From Candidatus Obscuribacterales bacterium (GTDB taxonomy: Bacteria; Cyanobacteriota; Vampirovibrionia; Obscuribacterales; Obscuribacteraceae), in assembly GCA_021732025.1 (NCBI GenBank), contig JAKFVU010000046.1, positions 1 to 47,316 on the forward strand: 47,316 bases of DNA. The letters are read 5' to 3'. Shown here piece by piece: positions 1 through 9,600 of the stretch. Made by a program: the position numbers and the translations under genes. The notes beneath the pieces were generated by a model. The model ran no database searches. It was not told where the DNA came from and saw only the letters and a program-made list of their open reading frames with translations. The stretch's first letter is position 1; each line of letters starts with the position of its first letter.

Positions 1-329
1 CAGTAACCGGCCCACAGGGCGGTTATCGCCTGGCTCGTGCCAGCGACAAAATTAGTTTGCTAGACATCTATATAGCGTTAGAAGGTGATGATCCGTGCTT
101 CCGCTGTACTGAGATTCGCCAAGACGGGCCCTGTGCTATCCCTTCTATCGATAAGCCCAGCTACAACATCCCTTGCAATATCGCTGTATCGATGTGGAAG
201 GCCGAAGACGCTTGGCGCAAAGAATTGGGCAAGGTGTCAATTGCTGATGTGCTGGGAAGCACAGCTAAACAAATCAGTACTGACAAGAAAGAGCGCATGA
301 GCAAGTGGCTGACTGAGGCCCTGGCCTAG
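1..329 (+). CDS. Rrf2-family transcriptional regulator, 3' part (cut by window edge)
   Basis: The reading frame is open from base 3 to the TAG at 327-329 with no stop, so the gene starts before the window; the TTG at 57 is not a credible start. The first visible residues (V-T-G-P-Q-G-G-Y-R-L-A) are the end of the Rrf2 winged helix and wing, followed by the typical L-L-D-I-Y-x-A-L-E-G helix. A Cys-rich segment follows (CFRC, then GPC, then a further PC), where IscR-like members bind an iron-sulfur cluster or sense redox. The Cys spacing differs from IscR, so a cluster is possible but not shown. Rrf2 proteins act as dimeric repressors or activators of iron-sulfur, nitrosative-stress or cysteine genes. 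The stop overlaps the convergent TPR gene by 4 bases. Confidence 0.85.
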   Translation, partial: VTGPQGGYRLARASDKISLLDIYIALEGDDPCFRCTEIRQDGPCAIPSIDKPSYNIPCNIAVSMWKAEDAWRKELGKVSIADVLGSTAKQISTDKKERMSKWLTEALA

Positions 330-1333
330 TTCTGCAAGCGCAATTTATTGATAAGCCAGGCTCTGGTTTTTGGAAAATTCTTGGAGACGCACGTTGTCGC
401 AGTGTCTGAACCACCGGCGATACCAGCAATTATATATGCGCATACTTCCGGCTCTGCCTGGTTGGCTGGCGGAGCTAAGAATGGTAGCGATTCTTCAATG
501 GCCGGTGCCAGGTCTCGCTTGTCTAACATGTAGGCTGCGTGGAAGTCAGGATCGCGAGATAGTCCGCCAGAGCATTGCTCAATGGCGCTGCCAACTTTTT
601 TGAGGAAAGCATCTTTTATTTCTGTAGAACTAAAAGGTTTGGCCTTAGATACTTTTTTACTTTTGTCTGTAACCATCAGGTTTTCGAAAACTGTGATTTC
701 TTTGCCGTTTAGAATCGCCGCGTCTTTTAGGTTAGAATTAGCGGCCAATTTATCTTGGGCCGAAGGAGCAATGCTTACTGTAACTGCCGCCGTATCAAGC
801 AATTGGTAGATAGCTCTAGGCATTCCTAAAATCGTTTTTTGCACGGTTGCCACCGTCGCTTTGCCAACGGCTATGTGCCCTTTCTTGGGCGGGAGTGGCT
901 TAACGCGATTGTAGAAGGTTGCAGTTTGACTCTGGCCTTTTTGGGCGGCAAAGGTGGCTGGATTTTCTAAACGTAATACGCAACTGGCTGCTTGTGCTGC
1001 TTCTGGGCTCCCGCTGAAGCTGTCGCGAATATTGCGATAGATAGGAAGGGCTAGTTTGTATTGGCCTTGGGCAGCATAAGAATGGGCCAGGTAGAGCATG
1101 ACGATAGCGTCAGAGTTGCCTTCTTTTAGAGCGTCAAGTAAATATTGAGTGGCCATGCGGAAGTTGCCCCGGTTGTAGGCTTCCACTCCGTCTGTGTAAT
1201 TTTCATCGCGGTCGGCCCAGGCCGGAGCTGCTCCGAGTATGAGCAATATTGCTGCGGGTACCACCGCTGTGAGCAACCCTGCAGTAAAGCCGATCGCGAT
1301 TTTTCTGAAGCTTGTCACTTTGATTGAAAGCAT
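326..1333 (-). CDS. Exported TPR-repeat protein, 335 aa
   Basis: The N-terminus has a basic start and a long hydrophobic stretch (about residues 12-38) ending in P-A-W-A-D, a good Sec signal with cleavage near residue 40. One or two TPR-like helical pairs follow at about 44-115 (G-V-E-A-Y-N-R-G-N-F, Y-L-A-H-S-Y-A-A-Q-G-Q-Y). The remaining roughly 220 residues match no family I recognise; they contain paired cysteines near the C-terminus (E-V-C-A-Y, T-T-C-V-S). The ATG abuts the stop of the upstream SDR-like gene with no spacer, so the two are probably co-transcribed. Its role is likely periplasmic or surface scaffolding; no catalytic motif is visible. Confidence 0.75.
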   Translation of the reverse strand: MLSIKVTSFRKIAIGFTAGLLTAVVPAAILLILGAAPAWADRDENYTDGVEAYNRGNFRMATQYLLDALKEGNSDAIVMLYLAHSYAAQGQYKLALPIYRNIRDSFSGSPEAAQAASCVLRLENPATFAAQKGQSQTATFYNRVKPLPPKKGHIAVGKATVATVQKTILGMPRAIYQLLDTAAVTVSIAPSAQDKLAANSNLKDAAILNGKEITVFENLMVTDKSKKVSKAKPFSSTEIKDAFLKKVGSAIEQCSGGLSRDPDFHAAYMLDKRDLAPAIEESLPFLAPPANQAEPEVCAYIIAGIAGGSDTATTCVSKNFPKTRAWLINKLRLQN

Positions 1334-2122
1334 TTAGTACTGTTTAACTGCGCCACCATCTATGGTGATTGCTGTGCCGGTGATAAATTCGCCTTTGGGC
1401 GAAGCCAAAAAGGCAATCAAGGCGCCGAGGTCTTCAGGCTTGCCGAATTTTTTAACGGGAGCTGAGTATTTCCAGGCGTTGACCACTTCTTGTGCTGCGA
1501 CACCGTGAGTTGTGGCGTATTGCTTAGCTAGTTCGTGCACTAAAGGTGTGTCGAAATAACCAGGGCAAATGACGTTTACAGTAACGCCGTCGGCTGCCAC
1601 TTCAGTGGCAATGCACTTGGTCAAGGCATTTAGTCCGGTGCGCAGAGTGCTTTGTACTACCGAGCTGGCTTCGGCTTCTATGCCGAAAATTGAGCCAATG
1701 AATATCACCCGACCATAGTTTTTCTTGCGCATGCTCTCTAGCAAAAGGCGAGTGAGGACAATCGGTGGCCGCAGCACTAGGTCGTGTCCGTACTGCCATT
1801 GCTCGTCGGTGGCTTCAGAGAAAGGGTAGGTTGGCGGATGGCCTGTGCTGACAATTAGAATGTCGATGTCGCCGAGACCCTCTTGGGCTTCGCGGGCGGT
1901 TTTTTCTAAATCTTCCATTTTTGTCAGGTCGGCAGCGATTCCCACCACCTTGACTCCAGTAGCAGCGGCAATTTCAGCCGAAACTAGGTCAATTTTGTCG
2001 ACGTGCCTTGATGAAATCGCTATGTCGACGCCTTCTTCGGCAAGAGAAATGGCGCATGCGTGGCCTAAACCGTAACTAGCGCCAGTAATCAGAGCTTTTT
2101 TGCCCTTCAATCCTAATTCCAT
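1334..2122 (-). CDS. Atypical short-chain dehydrogenase/reductase (SDR) lacking the Tyr-Lys pair
   Basis: The 262-aa length and Rossmann fold are typical of classical SDRs: cofactor loop TGASYGLG at residues 13-20, an N-A-G-like STG at 92-94, Ser in I-G-S at 144, a P-G-Y-F-D-T loop and a C-terminal I-T-G-T-A-I-T-I-D-G-G-A. Where classical enzymes have YxxxK this protein has Q157-S-T-L-R161, so the catalytic Tyr and Lys are both replaced. A described SDR subgroup resembling beta-ketoacyl-ACP reductase (BKR-like, SDR-like) also lacks the full tetrad, so this is probably a member rather than a damaged gene. Substrate is unknown and reductase activity should not be assumed. AGGGA lies 6 bases before the ATG. 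It leads a two-gene unit with the exported TPR protein. Confidence 0.88.
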   Translation of the reverse strand: MELGLKGKKALITGASYGLGHACAISLAEEGVDIAISSRHVDKIDLVSAEIAAATGVKVVGIAADLTKMEDLEKTAREAQEGLGDIDILIVSTGHPPTYPFSEATDEQWQYGHDLVLRPPIVLTRLLLESMRKKNYGRVIFIGSIFGIEAEASSVVQSTLRTGLNALTKCIATEVAADGVTVNVICPGYFDTPLVHELAKQYATTHGVAAQEVVNAWKYSAPVKKFGKPEDLGALIAFLASPKGEFITGTAITIDGGAVKQY

Positions 2123-2221
2123 TAGCTTCCCTGCCTTTCCATTAAATCAATGCTGCAGCTGAGGATAGCAGCTAGGCAACCATGAAAAAAACAGCCTGAC
2201 TGAAATGGTGACTTTCCGTTA

Positions 2222-2331
2222 CTAAATTGATAGCGCAAATATCTGCCCAAATTTGGCCGAAATTTAGAGTAGATCCTGCTCAAATCTTGAATAGATCCTG
2301 CCTAAATCTGGAGTAAATCCTGCCCAAATCT
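2222..2331. repeat. Imperfect 22-bp tandem repeat (three clear copies, one or two decayed)
   Basis: Three units end at 2287, 2309 and 2331, giving an exact 22-base period. The core is GTAGATCCTGCCCAAATCT with small changes per copy. Two weaker upstream units (about 2222-2243 and 2244-2265) share only the C-A-A-A-T-T part. The array lies between the divergent SDR gene and the TPR membrane protein, within 90 bases of the probable start of the latter, so it could be an operator array or a slipped repeat. Confidence 0.8.
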
Positions 2332-2417
2332 ATTAGGTGATGGGGAATTGCCGTATTGCAGAGGAGTGCTGTGGCGGTTATGTTGTCACTAATTATGTAG
2401 CAAAGGACATAGAGGAA

Positions 2418-3599
2418 ATGGGTAGATACAGCACGGCGCTTAGCGTAGCGGTGGGACTTTTAGTCTTTTGCTACTTCATAATTTACGCCACTGCCTATCC
2501 GTCAGAAGAGTTGCTGCGGGCCATTGCCTTTGAAGTGGTCATTTTCCTTTTTGTGTTGGTATTGAGGTTGCGGCAAAACCGCAGCAAAGCCACTCGCATC
2601 GAAAACATGGTTCTAGATGAGTTAGGGACCAAATGGAAAGCTCTTGATTTATTGCGAAAGTCAGGAAGGGCACTGGTTTTTACTTGCTGGCTCTCCGTTA
2701 CTGTCTTTTTGTTGATTGACCTAACAGCTCTCGCTGCTGCTTACACTGGCAATTACGGCCTTTCTCGCGCTATCTACATGAACCATTATGGATTCCCTCG
2801 ATCAATCTATGCCGCTCTCACAAGATCTCCGGCCAATGTCGCTATACCGGTAATTCACCCCGCTTACTCGATGGAGATACTTACTGGCGCCTATATCGAG
2901 GCCGGAAAGCACGAGCACGCCCGAGAGTTGACAGGCGAACTCATGGCCATGCGCAAACAGTTGTTTGGCGTTGAAAGTGAACTCTATGCCGGTATATTGG
3001 CTGATTCTGCCAATCTCTATCGTAAAGAGGGAAATTTTGCCAAGGCCGAAGAAATTAGCAAGCAGGCTCTGTCTATTTCACGCGCTGTTTTGAAGAATAC
3101 TGGCATGGGTCAAATCATCACTCAAGTAGCTGACAATCTGCGAGATCAAGGTAAGTTTAGTGAGGCTGAGCCGCTCTATATTGAAGCTTTGCGTATGCGA
3201 GAGAAACAGTTTGGTCCAGGCAGTACCAAAGTGGCCGAGACATTGGTGGAGTATGCCAAGCTCTTGCGAATCCGCGCTGCAGCCAGCGATTTGGCCCTGG
3301 CCAAGCGCTTTCAAGAGCGCGCTGATGCTAGCTTTAAACGCCATGATACCAAAGGCGATCCTTACGCTTCTGTGCTCGTTACCATTGTATTTTTTGGCAT
3401 TTCAATAGTGGTATCGCGCCTGCTCTTTGGCCCACAAGGCTATCTCACTAAGCTTGCCATGAAGCGCCTAGAACAAAGCCTTGATAAAAAGTCGACGGCA
3501 CAAGCAAGTCAAAGTATTAGCAAACTGATCAAATTTTACGAAAATCAGAATAATATTGAGCAGGTAGAAAAATATCAAAATATGCTTTCTAAATTGTAA
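2418..3599 (+). CDS. Membrane-anchored TPR protein (about 393 aa)
   Basis: The frame is open from a GTG at 2337, but I prefer the ATG at 2418: it follows AAAGGA and AGAGGAA and opens directly into a membrane segment. Two close hydrophobic helices span roughly residues 5-25 and 35-55, and a third lies at about 100-120. A TPR block follows, of the kinesin-light-chain type (A-x-L-Y-R-K-E-G-N-F-A-K-A-E-E, then F-S-E-A-E-P-L-Y-I-E-A-L-R-M-R-E). A fourth hydrophobic helix near 335-355 precedes a helical tail. The TPRs therefore sit between membrane helices. No enzyme domain is visible. The next gene starts 15 bases downstream and is probably co-transcribed. The 22-bp repeats lie just upstream. Confidence 0.75.
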   Translation: MGRYSTALSVAVGLLVFCYFIIYATAYPSEELLRAIAFEVVIFLFVLVLRLRQNRSKATRIENMVLDELGTKWKALDLLRKSGRALVFTCWLSVTVFLLIDLTALAAAYTGNYGLSRAIYMNHYGFPRSIYAALTRSPANVAIPVIHPAYSMEILTGAYIEAGKHEHARELTGELMAMRKQLFGVESELYAGILADSANLYRKEGNFAKAEEISKQALSISRAVLKNTGMGQIITQVADNLRDQGKFSEAEPLYIEALRMREKQFGPGSTKVAETLVEYAKLLRIRAAASDLALAKRFQERADASFKRHDTKGDPYASVLVTIVFFGISIVVSRLLFGPQGYLTKLAMKRLEQSLDKKSTAQASQSISKLIKFYENQNNIEQVEKYQNMLSKL

Positions 3600-3614
3600 G
3601 ACCGTGGAGTTTTT

Positions 3615-4037
3615 GTGGAAGAGATTGTCCAGCTATCGAAGCACTATACAAAGCGAGTCTTGCAGCTTCTAGTGGCCGGACAATATTGGGGCATACAGCG
3701 CGAGTTCAAGCTGGCCCCTGGTCTTACAGCCGAAGAAATAGATCACGCGGTGCGTGATTTTGAGCTTTCAGCGTCGCGTTTAGTGATGCCACCAGAAGCA
3801 GCTTTTGCTAGTGTGCAAGTATTCAACTTTGATGATAAACAGTGGAGTTCTGGCCCGGTGCCTCGCGGTACGGCATCCCATAACACCATTATTTATGTCT
3901 CTGATGGCGGCCACAAGTGGGCCCAAGATTTCTTCCTTTGGTCTGCTGTGGGCCGCTCTAAGCACATGCTCAAGCTCGTTTTTCGAGTAGTCGGTGAAGA
4001 CATTGTTGTCTCTTACGACGGCATTTATCAAAACTAA
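3615..4037 (+). CDS. Small conserved-looking protein resembling DUF7668
   Basis: 140 aa with a GTG start at 3615 preceded by GGAG at a 5-base spacing. Visible features are an N-terminal helix, a segment P-G-L-T-A-E-E-I-D-H-A-V-R-D-F, a P-P-E-A-A-F stretch, and a C-terminal half in which W-A-Q-D-F-F-L-W-S is followed by G-R-S. This order resembles the DUF7668 family as I remember it (helical start, P-P-E-E-A-F, then a W/D-L-W-T…G-R-S-D-L strand pair), a group of small proteins of unknown function. It has no signal peptide or membrane segment and lies 15 bases after the TPR membrane gene, suggesting a linked job. The family link comes from motif order only and is moderately sure. Confidence 0.6.
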   Translation: MEEIVQLSKHYTKRVLQLLVAGQYWGIQREFKLAPGLTAEEIDHAVRDFELSASRLVMPPEAAFASVQVFNFDDKQWSSGPVPRGTASHNTIIYVSDGGHKWAQDFFLWSAVGRSKHMLKLVFRVVGEDIVVSYDGIYQN

Positions 4038-4062
4038 TGAAACATCAAAGTATTGGTGCTAT

Positions 4063-6558
4063 CTATTTGAGGTTAGGTCTCGGTTTGACTGGCTTAACTG
4101 CAAGAATGGCACCACTTCCTAACCAAAGCTTAGTATTGAGAACTGGCGTTTGCAATTCACCGCGATCGCGCAGTACTTCTGATTCTACTGCGTCTTTTAA
4201 ATAATCATAGGCATCAGCTAGATTAGTCTTGTTGCCTTTTGATTCTAAGCCTTCTATTAGGCGTCTGGTGAAGACACTGTTTTGATATGACTTAGACTCC
4301 CACGAAACTTGATCAGCTAAGCTCGAGCACAATACAGCTTGACCATTGCCGAGGTTCAATTTCTCTAGGTCGAGGCCGGTATTACGTGTCAAGCTCTTTT
4401 CTGCAGGTGCAGCCGAGCCGCCGTGGCAGACGTCCATGATAATTACAGTGCGATCTGAGTGCACTTGTTCTTTCACCATATTGGTAAGCCATTGCATCGG
4501 AATGCCTGTGGCGAGCAAACTGTTTTTATTGGTGTCGTGTGCCACCAAAAAGTTGACACCACCTGCTTGCTCCATGGCTCCGCTGCCATGGCTTGAGACA
4601 TAGACCACAACTAGGTCGTCGCGGTTAGCAACTCGGCCTAGCCACTTGTCACCAAGTTGGTCGATGATGTTCTGGCGGCTAGCGCTGCCGTCTACAAGCA
4701 GTTTGACATGGTCGGCTTGGAAGTTGCCTTTGGATACTAAATAGTTACGGAAGTCAGTGGCATCTTTGGCCGCATATTTTAAATTGATAGAGGGGTCTTT
4801 GAAATTGCTTATACCAACTACTAGAGCCCATTTATCTGCTACTGGTTTTTCTGCTGAGGGCGAAGCTGAGGCTTGACTGGCTTTGGCATTGGTCGCTTGT
4901 GATTCTGCCAATTGGCCAAGTAGGGCTGAGCCAGGAAGACTCTTCTTAATCTCTAAAGCTCTGGCACTGAGTTCCTTACCGGTAGCATCCCCTGCTTTGT
5001 TCATGATTTTGGCCAGGGTCTCAAGGTCGCCTGCCACCTTAGCGCTGTTGGCACCATAGGTGGTTTCATCAATACTTAGTACTTGTTGATAGAGATCGAT
5101 AGCTTCTTTTGTTTTGCCTTGGGTTACGTAGAAGGCTGCCAGTTCGCGCACACTGCTGCCGTACTGGGTATTGCTAGTACCCATGGTCTTTTCTAGTGAG
5201 GCTATAGATTTCTTGTAATATTCTTCGGCCTGTTGTGCCTTATTCTCGCTAGCTGGAGCATGGGCATAAGCAATGGCTAGGTAGCGAATGATTTCAGCAA
5301 CGTCTGGATGATCCGGGCCAAGTTTTGCTTCGTCAATACTGAGTGCCTTGTCTAGATAGACGAGCGATTCTGAATATTTTCCTTCTTCTTGATCGAGGGC
5401 GCCCAAGTCTTTTAGACTTTGCGCAACTAAGGTGTGTTCATGACCGAGTTCTCGCTCTCTCAAAGCCAGTGAGCGTTCAAACAGTGGTCTTGCTTCACTG
5501 TAGTTGCCTTGCTGTTGGTAGGTGCGGGCCAGTAGAGTTAGACTGCGACTGAGCAAAGCATTGTCTTTGCCGAATACGTTTTGGCGAATTTCGAGGGCCT
5601 TCTTGCACAGTGGCTCAGCATCTTGATAGCGGCCCATGTCCACATAGACGTTGGCTAGAGTTTCCATGGCCACTGCAATATCAGGGTGCTCATTATTGTA
5701 GGTGAGCTTCATGATCTCGTAGGCTTGTTTAGCAGAAGCTTCTGCTTCTTTGTATTTTCCTTCTTTGACATAAAGCTCTGCTAGAACTTGCATACCTTTG
5801 CCATAGAGCGGAGCTTTGTTGCCTAAGACCTTTTCCATGACAGCTTGTTCTTCATGGTAATAATTTTCAGCTTCACTGAAGTGGCCGCGTGCTTCTTGTA
5901 AATAGCCTTTATTGCAAAGCAAGATGGCATAGTTGAGACTATTCTTTTTCTTAGCATTGTCAAATAGGGCGTCACAACGTTTGATTGCTTTTTCAGACTC
6001 GTCAAATCGTCCGAAAGTAAGCAATAGTTGAGCCAGATTGTTCCAGCCCAGAGCCAGCCCTACTTCTTTAGCGCCCACAGCTTTTTCGCCCATACTAATG
6101 GCGCGGCGATAGAATTGTTCGGCTTCACTGAAGCGGCCTTGTTTGTCGTAAATGCTGGCTAAATTGTTGAGCACAAGAGCCATGCTGATGCTCTCACCAC
6201 CTTTATTTTCTTCAAGTACAACAATTGCTTGTTTGTACATATCTTCGGCTTTTTTATAGTAGCTCTGCTCGGCGTAGCAGTTTGATAGGTTAATGAGCGT
6301 CTGACTGAGGCGATTGCCTTTGTCTTTAATACTGCGCGAGGCTTCGAGAGCTTCGGTAAATAGTCGCTCAGCTTCAGCGTAGCGGGCCGCTTTCATGGCT
6401 TTATGTCCGGCCTCTGCATAACTTTGCCAGAGGGTAACTTGCGGCCGAGCTGCCTGCTGGCTCACGAGCATAAAAGGAACAATAGTAAGAGCGAGACTAA
6501 GGCTGAGTTTGAACGCTTTATTTTTCAGCTGATAACGAAAGGATTTTTCTTGTGACAT
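4063..6558 (-). CDS. Exported or membrane-anchored TPR-caspase (peptidase C14 family), 831 aa
   Basis: Residues about 17-33 form a hydrophobic signal or anchor. Residues about 45-520 are many 42-aa kinesin-light-chain-like TPRs (Y-x-E-A-E-x-L-x-x-x-A-L-x-I). After an Ala/Ser-rich linker, a caspase-like domain starts near residue 576 (K-W-A-L-V-V-G-I-S). The dyad is visible: His657 in S-S-H-G and Cys711 in M-D-V-C-H-G-G. Bacterial caspase-like proteases (orthocaspases) cut after basic or acidic residues and are commonly fused to repeat domains. Here the signal implies the protease acts outside the cytoplasm. The TPRs probably recruit a partner or substrate. It is convergent with the gene pair ending at 4037 and divergent from the large membrane gene. 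No strong ribosome site is visible. Substrate and trigger are unknown. Confidence 0.9.
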   Translation of the reverse strand: MSQEKSFRYQLKNKAFKLSLSLALTIVPFMLVSQQAARPQVTLWQSYAEAGHKAMKAARYAEAERLFTEALEASRSIKDKGNRLSQTLINLSNCYAEQSYYKKAEDMYKQAIVVLEENKGGESISMALVLNNLASIYDKQGRFSEAEQFYRRAISMGEKAVGAKEVGLALGWNNLAQLLLTFGRFDESEKAIKRCDALFDNAKKKNSLNYAILLCNKGYLQEARGHFSEAENYYHEEQAVMEKVLGNKAPLYGKGMQVLAELYVKEGKYKEAEASAKQAYEIMKLTYNNEHPDIAVAMETLANVYVDMGRYQDAEPLCKKALEIRQNVFGKDNALLSRSLTLLARTYQQQGNYSEARPLFERSLALRERELGHEHTLVAQSLKDLGALDQEEGKYSESLVYLDKALSIDEAKLGPDHPDVAEIIRYLAIAYAHAPASENKAQQAEEYYKKSIASLEKTMGTSNTQYGSSVRELAAFYVTQGKTKEAIDLYQQVLSIDETTYGANSAKVAGDLETLAKIMNKAGDATGKELSARALEIKKSLPGSALLGQLAESQATNAKASQASASPSAEKPVADKWALVVGISNFKDPSINLKYAAKDATDFRNYLVSKGNFQADHVKLLVDGSASRQNIIDQLGDKWLGRVANRDDLVVVYVSSHGSGAMEQAGGVNFLVAHDTNKNSLLATGIPMQWLTNMVKEQVHSDRTVIIMDVCHGGSAAPAEKSLTRNTGLDLEKLNLGNGQAVLCSSLADQVSWESKSYQNSVFTRRLIEGLESKGNKTNLADAYDYLKDAVESEVLRDRGELQTPVLNTKLWLGSGAILAVKPVKPRPNLK

Positions 6559-6650
6559 CTTGATTACTCATTTATTTGCCTGATCCTACCAAATACAAGG
6601 TCATTTGGAACGTCTGAGAATACGCTCTAAAGTTATGTCTTTCCTATCTG

Positions 6651-6680
6651 TTGACAAATACTAGTCAAGAATTTCAAAAT
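6651..6680 (+). promoter_or_regulatory. Possible sigma-70 promoter for the 1014-aa membrane protein
   Basis: A perfect TTGACA at 6651-6656 is followed after 18 bases by CAAAAT at 6675-6680 (4 of 6 matches). Transcription would begin close to the ATG at 6688, implying an almost leaderless message or a true start at the ATG at 6703. The -10 is weak, so this is tentative. Confidence 0.3.
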
Positions 6681-6687
6681 CTATGTT

Positions 6688-9600
6688 ATGAACTGGCTGA
6701 GCATGATTGCTTCTTTGCGTAAGTTTGGGAATTTCGTCGTTGGCCTTTTTCCCGTGCTTGGCACCATAGTAGATTGGCTCTTGGCGCCTTTCATTCGCCT
6801 TGCCACGGCTGCTCAGGCGCGGGCCAGTTCCGATGCGAAAATAAAAGAGCAGCTCGACAAGTTTCAGCAGTCGACAGTAGTCAAAGCTGCTACTCCAGCT
6901 ATTCGACGCTTTTACTGGAAAGACTATGCTCAAGATCGCCTTGTGGTCGAGCGGCTACCAGCTGGTAGTTTGACAATACTGAGACCACTCTTCTTAACCA
7001 CAGTGGCACTAACAATTCTTTTGCCTTTACTCTCAGTCTTTCCTAAACCGACTGTAACTTTGACTACTTTAGCTGGTGCCACTGGTAGTGCCCCACTATG
7101 GTCTATCTATCTTTGGGTGATAGCGGCAGCACTTGCCTGGGGCTGTATATTGGCCGGCTCAGCCGTTTGTAATCGTATATTCTTTTGCTTTGTCACCGTT
7201 ATCTATATAACTCTTTTTGGTGCCTCCGCCTTATTTATTCCGCGTGCTTATAGCAACGCTCTTTTGCCTTTAGTGGTTTTTTTGGCACTGAGTTTTAGTG
7301 AGCGCACTTTGAAAAGGCCCGGTTTGGATCGGCTGCTCTCAACGTTGGTGGCACTTGTAGTTGGTGCACCTGCTGGTGTTTATTTGCTAGCTTTGACTCC
7401 GTTGCAGCCTCTCTTTAAGCCCTTTGTGCTCGAATCAGGAATTGTCATTGGAGTAATGTTAGCTTTGAGCATAAACACTTTTTGCCGCGGCCCAGCGGGA
7501 AAATATGAGCGGCCCATTCGAAGTGGCACAGCGCTGCGGCTATCGTCTCTTTTGCGCAAGCCGGCAACGGTAGCTGTGAGTGCTTTTGTTTTGACGTCCA
7601 TTACGTTGGTTTTTCTAATCACGCTAGTTTGCCGCGGTGGTGCCGCTGCATTTTCTGGTCAGCTATTGTCTGAAATGAGCCTCTGGAACGGTTATCTCTG
7701 GCCAGTCTGGTATTTCATCGGAATTGGTATTGTTTTTAAGTTGATTAAGAACACCAAAGTAATCACCAAGTCAATTAGAGAAGCTTTGCCCAGTGCTATC
7801 TATATGCCGGTGGTTGTGCTCTTGATCTTGGCTGCTAGTCTTTTGATGTGGCGCAACGACCTTGTCAGTTGGGCTGTGCCTTATGACTTTCTCAGCAGTA
7901 TTTCAGTACCTTTCTATCAAGGCACAAAATGGTATTGGAGTGAGCCGATCAATTCATTTTCAGCGGCGGTTTTGAAGTGGTTTTTTCTCTTCGATTTGGT
8001 CGCCCTAGTTTGGCTTTGGGCTAAGAAGCGCTTGCACGCTGATAGCGCCAGCACACTACTCTACTTCTCTGCCCTTTCTTGGTTTGCAGTGAGCGAGTAT
8101 ATGTTTCAGTGGCTCTCATTTGGCCGTTCTGATACTCACTCGATTATTCTTCTAATGACCTTTTCAATGTGGCTATTGTGGCTCTTTCACACCGTTGGTT
8201 TAGAAATGAGTCTGCAGAATTCTAAGACATTTCCTTCTATTGGTCGCCTCGCTATCTTTGGCAGCATTGTGCTCTTCGCCTTGCTTGAAATCCATGCCCG
8301 TTGTGCTATTAAAGACTTTGGCGTCATGAATGAAATATTCCTCTATATGTTTAGAGGAATTATTGACGTTGGCCTGCCATATTTTCTGTATGTTTTTGCC
8401 AGTCGGCGCTTTTCTCAACTGCCCTTGAAGATATCTGAGATCTTCCAGATATTTTGTGCTGGTGCCCTTCTTAGTTATCCCTTAAATATATTAGACAAAT
8501 TGGCTCTGGGCGGATGGAGCCTACCGGGATTGAATACTGTTTGGCAAGATGAAATTGCTACCTTCACCAATAAGGGCTTTATTGCCGCACAAGAGCCTGT
8601 ATTGCCTCTTTTGTCTATTGCCTTGCGCTCAGCTATTTTTGTGGCAGCACTGGCACTAGTGGCAATGGTGGTTGCATATCAAAAAAGCCTGGTAGATTAT
8701 TCAACTAGCCAAAGTATCAATAAAACTAGTGATAAATCTAGTAGTAAAGCCGCCATAATTTTTGCTTGTTTAGCCTTTGCTAGCGGCTTCGCTTCCTTTT
8801 CCAAAACCACAGTGGATCTGCCTCTCCCTGATCACTGGCGCATATTGGTAGCACCATTTCACACCAGTCTATTTTTTGATTATTATTTAGTTGCTCTCTA
8901 TCTTTCAGCTGGAATTGCAGCGCTATTGCTGGCCCTTATTGTCGGCAATAATTCTTCTTCTTCTTCTTCTTCATCTATTTCGCCTTGGCGTTGGCTTGCC
9001 GCGTGTGCTTTGGCCTTTGCTGTCAATTTTTTGATCAGCTGGGCTTGGCCCGGCCAAGAAGTGTGGTTGCGCTCTACTGGAATATTAGAGACAGGTGCCT
9101 TATTCGCTACCGTTGTCTTAGTTTATTTGCTCATAAGGGCTGTTCGCTCTATCGAGAAGGGCTTAGTCAAAGAGGAGAATTCAGTTCTCTCTCTCTTCGA
9201 GCTCAACACTGTTGCCTTATTGTTGCTGGGTGGTTTGATATATTGCGCGTCTGTGCAGTTGCCAAAAGCTGCCATGCAACCAGCTAACCTTTCCATTGCT
9301 CCTGCTCTTATGGTGCCGGCTCGCTTTGGTCAACCTCAAGTGAAAGATAAATCGGCTCTCTTTACCCTGATTGAGCCTGATGGAGTCTCAACTCTAACGC
9401 TTAGCCAAATTGCTGCTAGTGGCCGCGATTTAAAGACAATTATGATCGACTTGGTGACGCAAACTCAAACTGCAAAGCTTCTGCCTAACTTCAAAGTTGT
9501 GGGCGTTCAAGACTTCAGTCGCTATGCTCCAGGGTCTCTAGCTGTTGAGTTTAGCTATGATCTTGTGAGTAAGAGAAATCCAACTACTGCGGTGGCCATG

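Noticed and set aside
57..329. Small complete gene starting at TTG 57
   Set aside because: The frame is open to the window edge and the upstream residues match the Rrf2 family.
2222..2331. CRISPR-like direct repeats
   Set aside because: The 22-base units are contiguous without unique spacers and no cas gene is near.
8952..8972. Phase-variable frameshift tract
   Set aside because: The repeat unit is three bases, so length changes would not shift the frame.
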